Shown piece after piece: positions 16,734 through 25,659 of a DNA stretch of 60,082 nt (its first letter is position 1; every line of letters begins with the position of its first letter). The stretch is taken from the NCBI RefSeq assembly GCF_016583575.1, contig NZ_NRRG01000033.1, forward strand, positions 1 through 60,082. The letters are read 5' to 3'. The position numbers were made by a program, and so were the translations under genes. Source of the stretch: Thiocystis violacea. GTDB lineage: Bacteria > Pseudomonadota > Gammaproteobacteria > Chromatiales > Chromatiaceae. A model generated the notes under the pieces. It worked only from the letters and a program-made list of their open reading frames with translations, did not search any database and was not told where the DNA came from.

Positions 16734-17576
16734 TCAGGACTCCAGAAAGGCGGACGTGACGTCTCGCGTGGTGCGGATGGTGGTTTCGACGATGGCGGGA
16801 AGATGTCCGATATCGAGTCCCGTCAGGCGCCAGGCCTGATTGTCCAGGGTCGGAACCCAGCGCGTGCCGCTGGTGCCGAGCCTGAGACTGTTCACGATCA
16901 GATCCGCGACATGGGCGGCGGCGGTTTCGGGCGTCGGTGGCTGGTCGCGCGAGGGCGCATGGTGACCGGCGGCGGCGGCGCGAAAGACCTCGGGAATCCT
17001 CCAGTGTTCGAGCAGGGCCTCGCCGATCTCGGCATGGGTGGTGCCGAGGTACTGGCGCTCCAGGTCATGGAGATGGCCCTGGCGTTCGCGATGGGCTTGC
17101 AGCGCCGCGCCCATGTCGAGCGGTTCCAGGATGTAGAGCGGCAGGCGGCCGATGTCATGGAGCAGTCCGGCCAGGTAGGCGTGCTCGGGGCTGCCCTGGC
17201 CGCCCTGGCGCGCGATGAGGCGGGCCGCGATGCCGCAGGCGATGCCGTGCTCCCAGAAGGAGCGCATCGATACCAGGCCGAGCGGCAGATCGCGGAACAC
17301 CGAGACAAGCGAGGTGGCCAGCACCAGATGATGGGTTTCGGTGACGCCGATGATGGTGAGTGCCCGCGGGACGCTGTCGACCTTGGCCGAGAGTCCGTAG
17401 AGCGCGCTGTTGGCGACCCGCAGCAGGCGAGCGGTCATGGCGGGATCGGTTTCGATGAGGCGGGCCGCCGTCTCCAGCGAACCGTCCGGGTCGTCGAGGG
17501 TCTCGCGCACGCGCTCGTAGATGGGGGGCAGGGAGGGCAGATCGCCGAGGCGTTCGATGATGTTCCTGACGCTCAT
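16734..17576 (-). CDS. HDOD-domain signalling protein
   Basis: 280 residues that are essentially one HDOD domain: LPSLPPIYERV, IETDPAMTARLLRVANSALYG, VDSVPRALTIIGVTE, and YLAGLLHDIGRLPLYI, which retains an HD pair usually lost in HDOD proteins. HDOD proteins act as scaffolds or regulators in stress, motility and c-di-GMP circuits and have no established enzyme activity. It follows the small HD-GYP-leader-like gene by 12 bp and precedes the GGDEF-EAL gene, so the three are likely one operon. The C-terminal 80 residues are not recognisable. Confidence 0.88.
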   Translation of the reverse strand: MSVRNIIERLGDLPSLPPIYERVRETLDDPDGSLETAARLIETDPAMTARLLRVANSALYGLSAKVDSVPRALTIIGVTETHHLVLATSLVSVFRDLPLGLVSMRSFWEHGIACGIAARLIARQGGQGSPEHAYLAGLLHDIGRLPLYILEPLDMGAALQAHRERQGHLHDLERQYLGTTHAEIGEALLEHWRIPEVFRAAAAGHHAPSRDQPPTPETAAAHVADLIVNSLRLGTSGTRWVPTLDNQAWRLTGLDIGHLPAIVETTIRTTRDVTSAFLES

Positions 17577-17588
17577 CCACGGACTCCC

Positions 17589-17897
17589 TCAAGGTTGGCC
17601 GAGCGCTCGTCGCAGGCAGAGCTGATGCAGCGCCTGGACCGTGGGGTGATCGAGATTGCTCAGGCTGAACTGCGTGTCGAGCAACTGGTGGATCTCCGCG
17701 ATGGCCTTGGGATCGCGGATCTCGCGTGGATTGGGAGCCTCGTCCGAGGTGATCTCGACCTCATGGATTCCCCATGACTTGAAGGCCCGGATCTGGCGCT
17801 CCGTGATGGCGAGGCCGGCGCGCATCAGGATATGTCCATGAGGATCGTGGATGTCCTTGGCGAGCCGCATCCCTGGCTGGATGTCTTCTATGCGCAT
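17589..17897 (-). CDS. stand-alone HD-GYP leader-like domain protein
   Basis: 102 residues from MRIEDIQPGMRLAKDIHDP, with GAGGAGCG as ribosome binding site; longer frames add unlikely residues. The first 50 residues match the small beta-rich leader found before HD-GYP domains (I.PGMRLA.DI.D..G.IL...G..IT..QI...K.WGI..VEI). The C-terminal half is helical and unassigned. No HD-GYP catalytic domain follows. Its position directly upstream of the HDOD gene (12 bp) suggests that the two work together as separate pieces of a signalling module; this is inference. Confidence 0.7.
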   Translation of the reverse strand: MRIEDIQPGMRLAKDIHDPHGHILMRAGLAITERQIRAFKSWGIHEVEITSDEAPNPREIRDPKAIAEIHQLLDTQFSLSNLDHPTVQALHQLCLRRALGQP

Positions 17898-17986
17898 GGT
17901 TCGCTCCTCGATCGAGGGACTCTGAGGGATTCTCCGTTGCTCGTCGTTCACTCCATTCTGTTGGCCGGCTCGGGCTTGCGAACTGT

Positions 17987-18008
17987 AGGGGCGAATTCAT
18001 TCGCCCCT
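17987..18008. repeat. 22-bp palindrome AGGGGCGAATTCATTCGCCCCT
   Basis: A nearly perfect palindrome: AGGGGCGAA and TTCGCCCCT flank TTCA. It lies in the gap between the divergent-to-tail regions of the HD-GYP-leader gene and purC. The half element CATTCGCCCC recurs at about 18037-18046 and a degraded CATTCATTCGG at about 18062-18072, so the gap seems to be made of decayed copies. It is REP-like in character. Confidence 0.6.
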
Positions 18009-18111
18009 GCATCCGCGCCATCAACGCGGTCAATCCATTCGCCCCGCCGGCATCGGGAACATCCCATTCATTCGGATACGGCGCAAGTCATAATCCGGGC
18101 TTGGCCCAGCC

Positions 18112-18993
18112 TCATTGGGTCAGGCGTTCCTCGGCCTCGCGATATTTGGCCGCGGTCCGGTCGATGATCGCCTGAGGCAGCTCGGGGCCGGGCGGGGTCT
18201 TGTCCCAGTCCAGGGTCTCAAGATAATCGCGAACGAATTGTTTGTCGAAGCTTGGCGGGCTGGAGCCCGGCTGGTATTGGTCCGCCGGCCAGAAGCGGGA
18301 GGAGTCCGGGGTCAGCGCCTCGTCGATCAGATGGAGTCGGCCCTCGTCGTCGAGCCCGAATTCGAATTTGGTATCCGCGATGATGATGCCGCGTCCAAGG
18401 GCATAGGCGGCGCACTGGGTATAGATGGCGAGACTGGTGTCGCGCACCTGCTCGGCCAACTCCCGGCCCAGGAGCGCGACCGTGCGGGCGAAGTCGACGT
18501 TTTCGTCGTGGGCTCCCAGTTCCGCCTTGGTCGATGGTGTGAAGATGGCCCCGGGGAGGCGATCGGCCTGGCGCAGCCCGCGTGGCAGGGCGATACCGCA
18601 GATCGCGCCGCTCGACTGATAATCCTTCCAGCCGGAGCCGATCAGATAGCCGCGCACGATCGCCTCGACCGGCAGGGGCTTGAGCCGCCGAACGACCATG
18701 GCGCGCTCGCCAAGCTGGTCGAGCGTGGCCGGATCCGTCACGATGGCCGCGACCGGGATCTCGGTCAGATGATTCGGGATCAGGCCCGAGGTGCGGGCGA
18801 ACCAGAAGCGGGAGAGGCGCGAGAGCACCTCGCCCTTGCCTGGAATGGGTTGGGGCAGCACGACATCGAACGCGGACAGGCGGTCGGTGGCGACCACCAG
18901 CAGATGATCCGAACCGACCTCGTAGAGGTCGCGGACCTTGCCGCGGCCGATCAATGGGAGGTTCGAGAGATTGGATTGGTACAAGGCTGGCAT
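18112..18993 (-). CDS. purC: phosphoribosylaminoimidazole-succinocarboxamide synthase
   Basis: 293 residues from [14 protein letters not shown]; upstream open frame is discarded because similarity starts here. SAICAR synthase landmarks: [76 protein letters not shown] and [12 protein letters not shown]. It catalyses the ATP-dependent joining of aspartate to CAIR in purine synthesis. It is of the longer single-domain type. It is transcribed divergently from the small gene at 19076, with about 80 bp between the starts. Confidence 0.96.
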   Translation of the reverse strand: MPALYQSNLSNLPLIGRGKVRDLYEVGSDHLLVVATDRLSAFDVVLPQPIPGKGEVLSRLSRFWFARTSGLIPNHLTEIPVAAIVTDPATLDQLGERAMVVRRLKPLPVEAIVRGYLIGSGWKDYQSSGAICGIALPRGLRQADRLPGAIFTPSTKAELGAHDENVDFARTVALLGRELAEQVRDTSLAIYTQCAAYALGRGIIIADTKFEFGLDDEGRLHLIDEALTPDSSRFWPADQYQPGSSPPSFDKQFVRDYLETLDWDKTPPGPELPQAIIDRTAAKYREAEERLTQ

Positions 18994-19075
18994 GAAGGTT
19001 GATCCGGAATCGACAAGGTTGCGATTATATCGAGACATCCTCAGGCTAGCTCGATTGGTACCCGGAATTCTCGCG

Positions 19076-19522
19076 ATGACTGACGCCACCGCTTCGCTCG
19101 ACCCTTTTCTTACCGCCTTTCGCGGGAGTTTCACCTCGGCGCTGCGCTGGCCGCAGCTCGATGCCCTCTGGGATCGAGTCCGGGCCTCCGCCGATGCCGG
19201 CTGGTATCTCTATGCCGTCGGGGAGCCGCCGCCCGTCGCGCCGGCCGACGCGGCACAGGTTCTGACCTTCGTCGCGGAGATCGACGCGCTCCTCCGGGCC
19301 GAGCATGACGAGGATTATTGCGGCATCGTCTATGCCGACGAGCCGAGCTGTCCGGCCTTGATCAAGATCTACGATCCGCACAATCTCGGGGTGTCCTGCG
19401 GTTCCAGCACCAACCCGCCGCTGCCGGGCTGGGTGATGAGCCTGCTGCCGCCCTGCGATCTGCCGGCGAGCCGGGCGGCGCCGAACAATCGCCGCCGTTG
19501 GTGGAAGCGGCTTTTCCACTAG
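19076..19522 (+). CDS. conserved hypothetical protein
   Basis: 148 residues from [15 protein letters not shown]; the frame is open upstream but overlaps the purC start. I do not recognise a named domain. Visible features are a Trp-rich N-terminal half ([21 protein letters not shown]), an acidic segment ([15 protein letters not shown]), a [19 protein letters not shown] stretch with two nearby cysteines, and a basic tail ([12 protein letters not shown]). It has no signal peptide or membrane segment, so it is probably cytoplasmic. It sits between purC (divergent) and ridA (same strand, 129 bp on). Confidence 0.7.
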   Translation: MTDATASLDPFLTAFRGSFTSALRWPQLDALWDRVRASADAGWYLYAVGEPPPVAPADAAQVLTFVAEIDALLRAEHDEDYCGIVYADEPSCPALIKIYDPHNLGVSCGSSTNPPLPGWVMSLLPPCDLPASRAAPNNRRRWWKRLFH

Positions 19523-19578
19523 AATCCGGTCTCGTGAGAGCCGGGAGCCACCCTTGGGGTGATTTCCAGAAAACCCTC

Positions 19579-19619
19579 CCAGTCAGCGCTTGCCCGCGCT
19601 CGCTTTTGGCGCTGACTGG
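19579..19619 (+). other. long hairpin in the ridA leader
   Basis: CCAGTCAGCGC (19579-19589) and GCGCTGACTGG (19609-19619) form a perfect 11-bp stem with a 19-nt loop containing a TTTT run. It lies 32 bp upstream of the ridA start and 57 bp after the preceding gene. There is no T-run after the stem, so it is a weak terminator candidate; an mRNA leader structure or a decayed repeat are alternatives. Confidence 0.5.
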
Positions 19620-19651
19620 CCACAGGCCCAGCATTTTTCGGAGCCATCGAC

Positions 19652-20038
19652 ATGACCAAGCAGATCATTCGCACCGACCGCGCGCCGCGCGCGATCGGCA
19701 CCTATTCCCAGGCGGTTCGGGTTCGCGACACCGTCTATCTATCGGGCCAGATTCCCTTGGTTCCCGAGACCATGGAACTGGTCGCCGGAGGCATGGATGC
19801 CCAGATCCGACGTGTGTTCGACAATCTGAGCGCCGTCACCCGCGCCGCTAACGGCAGTCTGGCCGATATCGTCAAGCTCAATATCTTTCTGACCGACCTC
19901 AACGACTTCGCCTTGGTGAACCAGGTCATGGCCGAGTATTTCCAGGAACCCTATCCGGCCCGTGCCGCGATCGGCGTGGCGGCTCTGCCCAAGGGCGCGG
20001 CGATCGAGATGGATGGCGTGATGGTTCTGGATGACTGA
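19652..20038 (+). CDS. ridA: RidA-family reactive imine deaminase
   Basis: 128 residues, full family length. Landmarks are [34 protein letters not shown], the Arg and Glu region [17 protein letters not shown], and the C-terminal AIEMDGV. RidA hydrolyses 2-aminoacrylate and related enamines/imines released by PLP enzymes such as threonine dehydratase, protecting other PLP enzymes. The conserved active-site Arg (PARAAIGV) is present. The gene appears to stand alone: a hairpin precedes it and a large palindromic repeat follows. Confidence 0.93.
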   Translation: MTKQIIRTDRAPRAIGTYSQAVRVRDTVYLSGQIPLVPETMELVAGGMDAQIRRVFDNLSAVTRAANGSLADIVKLNIFLTDLNDFALVNQVMAEYFQEPYPARAAIGVAALPKGAAIEMDGVMVLDD

Positions 20039-20091
20039 TCGCCCTAGGCGATTTCCTGGAGAATTCAGGTCAGACCGAAAGGGTTGGATTC

Positions 20092-20184
20092 AGACAGGAT
20101 CAACAGGATTTCTCAAGATTTACAGGATTGAAAATAATGGTTTATAAATCCTGCTGATCCTGAATCATCCTGTTAATCCTGTCT
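20092..20184. repeat. 38-bp-arm inverted repeat of the ACAGGATT family
   Basis: Left arm 20092-20129 and right arm 20147-20184 are imperfect reverse complements over 38 bp, with a 17-nt AT-rich centre. Each arm contains three ACAGGATT/CAGGATC-type units (AGACAGGAT.AACAGGAT..). The left arm matches the single copy at 30440-30476 closely. It lies in the 395-bp gap between ridA and mltB; the remainder of that gap (to 20433) shows nothing else I can assign. Confidence 0.85.
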
Positions 20185-20433
20185 ATTTCATCGGATTTTG
20201 GGTATGGATTTTTCAGGAAACAATCTCGGTCCAGCGGCCGTCCGGGCGGAATCCGGGAGCGATCCGGGTTGGCGATGAGTCGTTCCGCCTCGTGAAACGC
20301 GGGTGCGAGTCCGGTCCATGTCCCCGCCGCTCGCGTCACTTAATTCCGAGAAAATTAAGTGGCTTGCTTTGCGATCCTCGATTTCTGCCTTACTCTATCG
20401 CGCCACTCGATTCCGTTTCTCAGGCCCTCCGTC

Positions 20434-21516
20434 ATGCGCATTCCGATGTTCCTCGTCCTGGTTCCCTTGATGTTGCTCGCTGGTTGTAGCACTCAATCGA
20501 CCCGGCCGGCTCCCGATTACACCCATCTGGCCAGGCCCTCGGCGGCCAGGGTCGGCGGCGATTTCGCGGGCGCGCCAGGCGTGGATGGGTTCATCGAGCG
20601 GATGCGCCGGCATGGCTTCGAGCCGGAGCGCACGGCGGCGATCCTCTCTAAGGCGCGCCGGCAGCAATCCATCATCGATCTGATGGATCGCCAGGCCCCA
20701 AGCAAGAGCACTGGCCCTAATGGGGCCTGGACCCGCTATCGCGCCAAGTTCCTCTCCGATGAGTCAATCGGCAATGGCGTCGCCTTCTGGCGGCGCAACG
20801 CCTCGGCGCTCGATCGGGCCGCCGCGCGTTACGGCGTGCCACCCGAGTACATGGTGGCCATCATCGGTGTCGAGACCCGTTACGGCGGCTTCGTCGGCAA
20901 GACGCGCATCATCGACGCGCTCTCGACGCTCGCCTTCGCCTATCCGCGTCGTGCCGAGTACTTCACCGGCGAATTGGAGAATTTCCTCATCATGACCCGC
21001 GACGAGGGCGTGGATCCCCAGAGTCCGCGCGGATCCTTCGCGGGCGCCATGGGGTTGGGACAGTTCATGCCATCGAGCTTCCGCGACCACGCGGTCGACC
21101 TGAACGGCGACGGACACCGCGACCTCTGGAATCCGGCCGACGCCATCGGCAGCGTGGCCAACTATTTCAAACAGCACGGCTGGCAAACGGGCGAGCCGGT
21201 GGCGGTGCGCGCGCAAGTGGGACCGGGGTCGAACGCTCGGCTCATGAAGACCGGCTTCAACACCAGCTATGGACTGGGCGAGCTGTCGAGCCGAGGTATC
21301 ACGCCCGCGCGCCCGATCGGACGGGCCGGTTCGGTCAGTCTGCTGGAGTTGGACGCCAAGGGCGGCTATGAATACTGGCTGGGACTCAAGAACTTCTACG
21401 TCATCACCCGTTATAACCACAGCACCTACTACGCCATGGCGGTCCACCAGTTGGCCCAGGCCATCCGCTCGCGCATGGGCGGAGCGGATGGCGCGCGCCT
21501 CAGCGCGGCCCCGTGA
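20434..21516 (+). CDS. mltB: membrane-bound lytic murein transglycosylase B
   Basis: 360 residues. The start MRIPMFLVLVPLMLLAGCST gives a lipoprotein signal with lipobox LLAGC, so the protein is probably outer-membrane anchored. The transglycosylase core carries the catalytic Glu in GVETRYGGFVG (E147), followed by the typical STLAFAYPRRAEYFTGELE, FAGAMGLGQFMPSSF and DLNGDGHRDLWNPADAIGS. MltB cleaves peptidoglycan glycan strands, forming 1,6-anhydro ends. Length and motifs are complete. No rlpA or pbp gene is beside it. Confidence 0.94.
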   Translation: MRIPMFLVLVPLMLLAGCSTQSTRPAPDYTHLARPSAARVGGDFAGAPGVDGFIERMRRHGFEPERTAAILSKARRQQSIIDLMDRQAPSKSTGPNGAWTRYRAKFLSDESIGNGVAFWRRNASALDRAAARYGVPPEYMVAIIGVETRYGGFVGKTRIIDALSTLAFAYPRRAEYFTGELENFLIMTRDEGVDPQSPRGSFAGAMGLGQFMPSSFRDHAVDLNGDGHRDLWNPADAIGSVANYFKQHGWQTGEPVAVRAQVGPGSNARLMKTGFNTSYGLGELSSRGITPARPIGRAGSVSLLELDAKGGYEYWLGLKNFYVITRYNHSTYYAMAVHQLAQAIRSRMGGADGARLSAAP

Positions 21517-21532
21517 ATACCGGCCCAGGCCG

Positions 21533-21949
21533 TCACTCACCGATCATGGTGCAGGCGACACGCCGCTGGTGCGGGTGGGCGCGATGCTCGTAGAGATAGA
21601 TACCCTGCCAGGTTCCGAGCCGACAGTCGCCGTCGTGGATGGGAACCGTCAGGTCCATGTTGGTCAGGATGGCGCGCAGATGGGCCGGCATGTCGTCCGG
21701 TCCCTCGTCGGTGTGATCGAACAGACGGTCGCCGTCCGGAACCAGCCGCGCCATGAAGGCTTCGAGATCCCGCCGCACGGTGGGATCGGCGTTCTCGCAG
21801 AGCACCAGCGAGGCGCTGGTGTGCTGGACGAAGACATGACAGAGGCCGAGCCGAAGGCCGCTGTCGCGAACCCGCCGACAGACCTCCTGGGTGATGTCGT
21901 AGGTTCCGCGTCCGCGGGTTTGCAGTGATAGGGTCTGTTGCACGATCAT
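21533..21949 (-). CDS. yjbQ: YjbQ/UPF0047 family protein
   Basis: 138 residues from MIVQQTLSLQTRGRG. The family pattern is clear: YDITQEV, LCHVFVQHTSASLVLCENADP, DHTDEGPDDMPAHLRAIL and GTWQGIYLYEHRAHPHQRRV. The conserved His residues (VFVQHTSASL, HTDEGPDDMPAH, EHRAHPH) suit a metal-binding site. Members have been reported to show weak thiamine-phosphate synthase activity, but the physiological role is unclear. It is divergent from recG, with about 70 bp between the starts. The frame is open 21 codons further upstream without similarity. Confidence 0.9.
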   Translation of the reverse strand: MIVQQTLSLQTRGRGTYDITQEVCRRVRDSGLRLGLCHVFVQHTSASLVLCENADPTVRRDLEAFMARLVPDGDRLFDHTDEGPDDMPAHLRAILTNMDLTVPIHDGDCRLGTWQGIYLYEHRAHPHQRRVACTMIGE

Positions 21950-22019
21950 CCAGCGGACTCCAGGGCTTGGGGTTGAAACCGGACCGGTTCGGTCCTCGAT
22001 TAGATCAAACACGCCGACC

Positions 22020-24131
22020 TTGACTCAACTCGCGCCAGACTCCCCAGATCCACCGCTTCGGCTGGACCGGGTTCCCGTGCGGTCGCTGAACCGCGTGGGG
22101 CCCAAGGTCGCCGAGCGGCTCGACAAACTCGGGATCCGCACGGTGCAGGATCTGCTTTTCCATCTGCCGGTCCGCTATCAGGATCGCACCCGCTTGACGC
22201 CGATTCAGGATGTCCAACCCGGGAGCGAGGCCCTGGTCGAGGGCGAGATCCTCGACGCCGAGATCGCTTCCGGACGTCGGCGCTCGCTCAAGGTGTGGCT
22301 CGGCGATGTGGCCGGCGCGGGCCTGCTGCTGAGATTCTTCCATTTTTCCCCCCAGCAGGTCGCGAGCCTCAAGGTTGGCGAGCGTCTGCGCTGCTATGGC
22401 GAGGTGCGCCAGGGCCCCCAATCGCTCGAAATCGTGCATCCGGAATACCGGCTCCAGCGTGCCTCGGACGAGGGGACGGGGGCGCGACTGACGCCCATCT
22501 ATCCCTCTACCGAGGGGCTCCAGCAATCGAGCTGGCGCGGTCTGACCGATCAGGCGCTCGCGCTCATGGAGCAGGCGAGCCCGGCCGAGCTGCTGCCGGC
22601 CGGGATCCTGGCGTCCCTCGGCCTACCCAGCCTGACCGAGGCGCTGGCGTTCCTGCACCGGCCTCCGATCGAGACCAGTCTCCAGGAGCTGATGGACGGG
22701 CGGCACCCCGCCTTCGCGCGGCTGGCCTTCGAGGAGTTGGTGGCCCATCAGGTCAGTCTGCGACGCATGCGACTGGAGCAGCGCGGGATCGCGGCGCCGG
22801 TGTTGAACGGCGATGGTCGACTGCGTCGCTCACTGCTCGCGGGTCTGCCGTTCGCGCTGACCGCCGCCCAGGAACGGGTCGTCGCGGAGATCGCCGGGGA
22901 TTTGACCCAGACGCGGCCGATGCAGCGCCTCCTGCAGGGCGACGTGGGCGCGGGCAAGACGGTCGTCGCGGCCCTGGCGGCGCTCCAGGCGCTTGAGGCG
23001 GGCTGTCAAGCCGCCCTGATGGCGCCGACCGAACTGCTCTCCGAACAGCATCATCGGAGCCTGGGCGGCTGGGTCCGGTCGTTGGGGATCGAGCCCCTTT
23101 GGCTGGCCGGTCGTCACAAGGGCCGGGAGCGCGAGGAGCGACTGGAGGCGATCGCCTCCGGCGCGGCGCGGATCGTGGTGGGAACCCATGCCCTCCTGCA
23201 GGACGACGTCGCCTTCCGGGATCTCGGGCTGGTGATCGTCGACGAGCAGCATCGCTTCGGCGTGCATCAGCGCATGAAGCTGCGCGAGAAGGGCGGGCGC
23301 GACGGTGGCGCGCCGCATCAGCTCATCATGACCGCCACCCCGATTCCGCGCTCGCTCGCCATGACCCTGTACGCCGATCTGGATCTCTCGGTGATCGACG
23401 CCCTGCCGCCGGGGCGTACCCCGATCACCACCCGCGCGGTTCCGGACAACCGCCGCGACGAGGTCATCGAGCGGGTCCGCCTGGCCTGCGAGGCGGGGCG
23501 TCAAGCCTATTGGGTCTGTACCCTGATCGAGGAGTCCGAGGCGCTGGAATGCCAGGCGGCCGAGGAGACCGCCCGTCAGTTGTCCGAACGTCTGCCGGGG
23601 CAGCGTGTCGGGCTGGTGCATGGTCGGCTCAAGAGCCAGGAGCGCGACGCCCTGATGGCGGAATTCGCGGCCGGGACGCTGGATCTGCTGGTCGCGACCA
23701 CGGTGATCGAGGTCGGCGTCGACGTGCCCAATGCCAGCCTCATGATCATCGAGAACCCCGAGCGGCTTGGGCTCGCCCAACTTCATCAGTTGCGCGGGCG
23801 GGTCGGGCGCGGCTCGGTCGAGAGCCATTGTCTGTTGCTCTATCACGCGCCCCTGTCCCTGGTGGCCAAGGAGCGGCTTGGCATCATTCGCGGCTCGGTC
23901 AGTGGCTTCGAGATCGCCGAGCGTGACCTCGCGATCCGTGGCGCGGGCGAGGTGCTGGGGACGCGCCAGACCGGCGCGATCCAGTTTCGCATCGCCGATC
24001 CACTGCGCGATCAACCGCTGGTTCCGGCGGCGCAACGCGCCGCCGACCGGATTCTGAGCCAGCATCCCGAGCTGGCGACCCCGCTGGTCGCGCGCTGGCT
24101 CGGCGAGCGCGAGCACTACGGACAGGTCTGA
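22020..24131 (+). CDS. recG: ATP-dependent DNA helicase RecG
   Basis: 703 residues, full RecG length. The N-terminal wedge/OB domain reads SLNRVGPKVAERLDKLGI and DLLFHLPVRYQDRT. Helicase motifs follow: MQRLLQGDVGAGKTVVAALA (Walker A), MAPTELLSEQH, LVIVDEQHRFGVHQR (DEQH box), MTATPIPRSLAMTLY, LLVATTVIEVGVDVPNA, and QLHQLRGRVGRG. RecG remodels stalled forks and Holliday junctions. The start is a TTG at 22020; no better ATG/GTG lies before the conserved region, so the exact start is uncertain. The gene stands divergent from yjbQ. Confidence 0.96.
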   Translation: MTQLAPDSPDPPLRLDRVPVRSLNRVGPKVAERLDKLGIRTVQDLLFHLPVRYQDRTRLTPIQDVQPGSEALVEGEILDAEIASGRRRSLKVWLGDVAGAGLLLRFFHFSPQQVASLKVGERLRCYGEVRQGPQSLEIVHPEYRLQRASDEGTGARLTPIYPSTEGLQQSSWRGLTDQALALMEQASPAELLPAGILASLGLPSLTEALAFLHRPPIETSLQELMDGRHPAFARLAFEELVAHQVSLRRMRLEQRGIAAPVLNGDGRLRRSLLAGLPFALTAAQERVVAEIAGDLTQTRPMQRLLQGDVGAGKTVVAALAALQALEAGCQAALMAPTELLSEQHHRSLGGWVRSLGIEPLWLAGRHKGREREERLEAIASGAARIVVGTHALLQDDVAFRDLGLVIVDEQHRFGVHQRMKLREKGGRDGGAPHQLIMTATPIPRSLAMTLYADLDLSVIDALPPGRTPITTRAVPDNRRDEVIERVRLACEAGRQAYWVCTLIEESEALECQAAEETARQLSERLPGQRVGLVHGRLKSQERDALMAEFAAGTLDLLVATTVIEVGVDVPNASLMIIENPERLGLAQLHQLRGRVGRGSVESHCLLLYHAPLSLVAKERLGIIRGSVSGFEIAERDLAIRGAGEVLGTRQTGAIQFRIADPLRDQPLVPAAQRAADRILSQHPELATPLVARWLGEREHYGQV

Positions 24132-24561
24132 GGAGGAATCCTTGGGGTTCGCGCTCGCCCGCCCCAGTCCACGAAGGATGGCCGGTACGCCTCATTTTTG
24201 GTCACGCCCAGGCCGGTTGGACCTGCCCATCCTCCAAGCTCCGAGGCTCAAGATACCCACGAAGCTCGCATCCCTGAGGATGTCGAAGGATGGATTGAGA
24301 GCCGGATCTCATCCGGGTGCTTCGAAACAGGGCAGAATCGCGCGTACTGGTTGCGTCCGAGCGGGTTAGGCCTAAGAATCATGTGGGCTATGTTCAGCCC
24401 GGATTGTCCCGCCATCCCGATCACCAGGCTCGTCTCCCGACGCCCAGGCGGTTTCAAGGCTTCGAATCATTTGGAGATCGCTTGTCCCTTATATTCAATC
24501 TAGTTTTCCGCGCGGGACAGGGAGTGCCGCGTCCGTCTGATCCCTGGTCGGAGGCTTAACG
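24132..24561 (+). other. 430-bp gap with no assignable gene
   Basis: Short open frames exist in all readings (for example 24198-24503 and 24317-24559), but none has a recognisable motif, a ribosome binding site or typical codon use. Base composition drops toward the 3' end (TTATATTCAATCTAGTTTT near 24489-24507), which may hold the promoter of the HD-GYP/kinase operon. I could not assign a convincing -35/-10 pair. Confidence 0.4.
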
Positions 24562-25659
24562 ATGGACGCAAGCCTGGCGACGATCCTGATCGTCGATGAC
24601 TCGCCCGAAAATCTGACGGTTCTCAGTGAACTCCTGCAGACCGATTACCGCGTGCGCGCCGCTACCTCCGGCGAAAAGGCGCTGCGGGTGGTCAAGACGG
24701 CGCCCAAGCCCGATTTGATCCTGCTCGATGTCATGATGCCCGACATGGATGGTTATCAGGTCTTTTCGCGGTTGCGCGCCGATGTGGCGACCCGCGATAT
24801 CCCGGTCATCTTCGTCACCGCCATGGACAGTACCGAGGCCGAGATCCGCGGGCTCGATGTCGGCGCGGTGGACTATATCGCCAAGCCGGTGGTGCCGCCG
24901 ATCCTGAGGGCGCGGGTGCATACCCAGTTGGAGCTCAAGCAGGCGCGCGATTGGCTGAGGGATCAGAACACCTATCTCGAAAGCGAACTCCAGCGGCGCA
25001 TGAGCGAGAATCTGGTGGTCCAGGATGTCAGCATCCACGCCCTGGCGCACCTGGCCGAGATCCGCGATCCCGAGACCGGCAATCATTTGCGGCGAACCCA
25101 GGGCTATGTGCATGCCCTGGCCGAGCAGCTGCGCGAGCATCCCCGTTTCGTCGAGTTCCTGACGCCTCGCAACATCGATCTTCTGGTCAAGTCGGCGCCC
25201 TTGCACGACATCGGCAAGGTGGGGATTCCGGATTACATCCTGCTCAAGCCCGGCAAGCTGACGCCGAACGAGTGGGAGATCATGAAGACCCACGCCAAGC
25301 TCGGCAGCGATGCCATCGAATATGCCGAGCGTGATGCCGAGCGGCCGCTCGAATTCCTCGTCATGGCCAAGGACATCGCCCATTACCACCACGAGCGCTG
25401 GGACGGGTCCGGCTATCCGGATGGGCTGGCCGGGGATGCGATCCCCATCGCCGCGCGGCTGATGGCGCTCGCCGATGTCTTCGACGCGCTCATCTCGCCG
25501 CGCGTCTACAAGCCGCCGATGCCCTTCCAGGATGCCTACGACATCATCTTCGCGGGGCGTGGCGCGCATTTCGACCCGGACGTGACGGATGCCTTTATCG
25601 CCAGGTTCGAGGAATTCCAAAGGATCGCGGTGCGTTACGGTGAAAGCGAAGGCGCATGA
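24562..25659 (+). CDS. response regulator with HD-GYP phosphodiesterase domain (RpfG type)
   Basis: 365 residues. A receiver domain (about 7-125) has the acidic pocket ILIVDDSPEN, phospho-acceptor D56 in LILLDVMMPDMDG, and Lys in DYIAKPV. After a helical linker comes an HD-GYP domain with RDPETGNHLRRTQGYV, LHDIGKVGIPDYIL (H215, D216), KTHAKLGSDAI, and HHERWDGSGYPDGL (GYP at 284-286). It should hydrolyse c-di-GMP under phosphorylation control. The stop codon overlaps the start of the hybrid kinase (ATGA), so the pair is probably cognate and co-translated. Confidence 0.95.
   Translation: MDASLATILIVDDSPENLTVLSELLQTDYRVRAATSGEKALRVVKTAPKPDLILLDVMMPDMDGYQVFSRLRADVATRDIPVIFVTAMDSTEAEIRGLDVGAVDYIAKPVVPPILRARVHTQLELKQARDWLRDQNTYLESELQRRMSENLVVQDVSIHALAHLAEIRDPETGNHLRRTQGYVHALAEQLREHPRFVEFLTPRNIDLLVKSAPLHDIGKVGIPDYILLKPGKLTPNEWEIMKTHAKLGSDAIEYAERDAERPLEFLVMAKDIAHYHHERWDGSGYPDGLAGDAIPIAARLMALADVFDALISPRVYKPPMPFQDAYDIIFAGRGAHFDPDVTDAFIARFEEFQRIAVRYGESEGA

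Noticed and set aside
24198-24559. Short plus-strand frames in the recG-HD-GYP gap
   Set aside because: No motif, no ribosome binding site, frames overlap each other; treated as noncoding.
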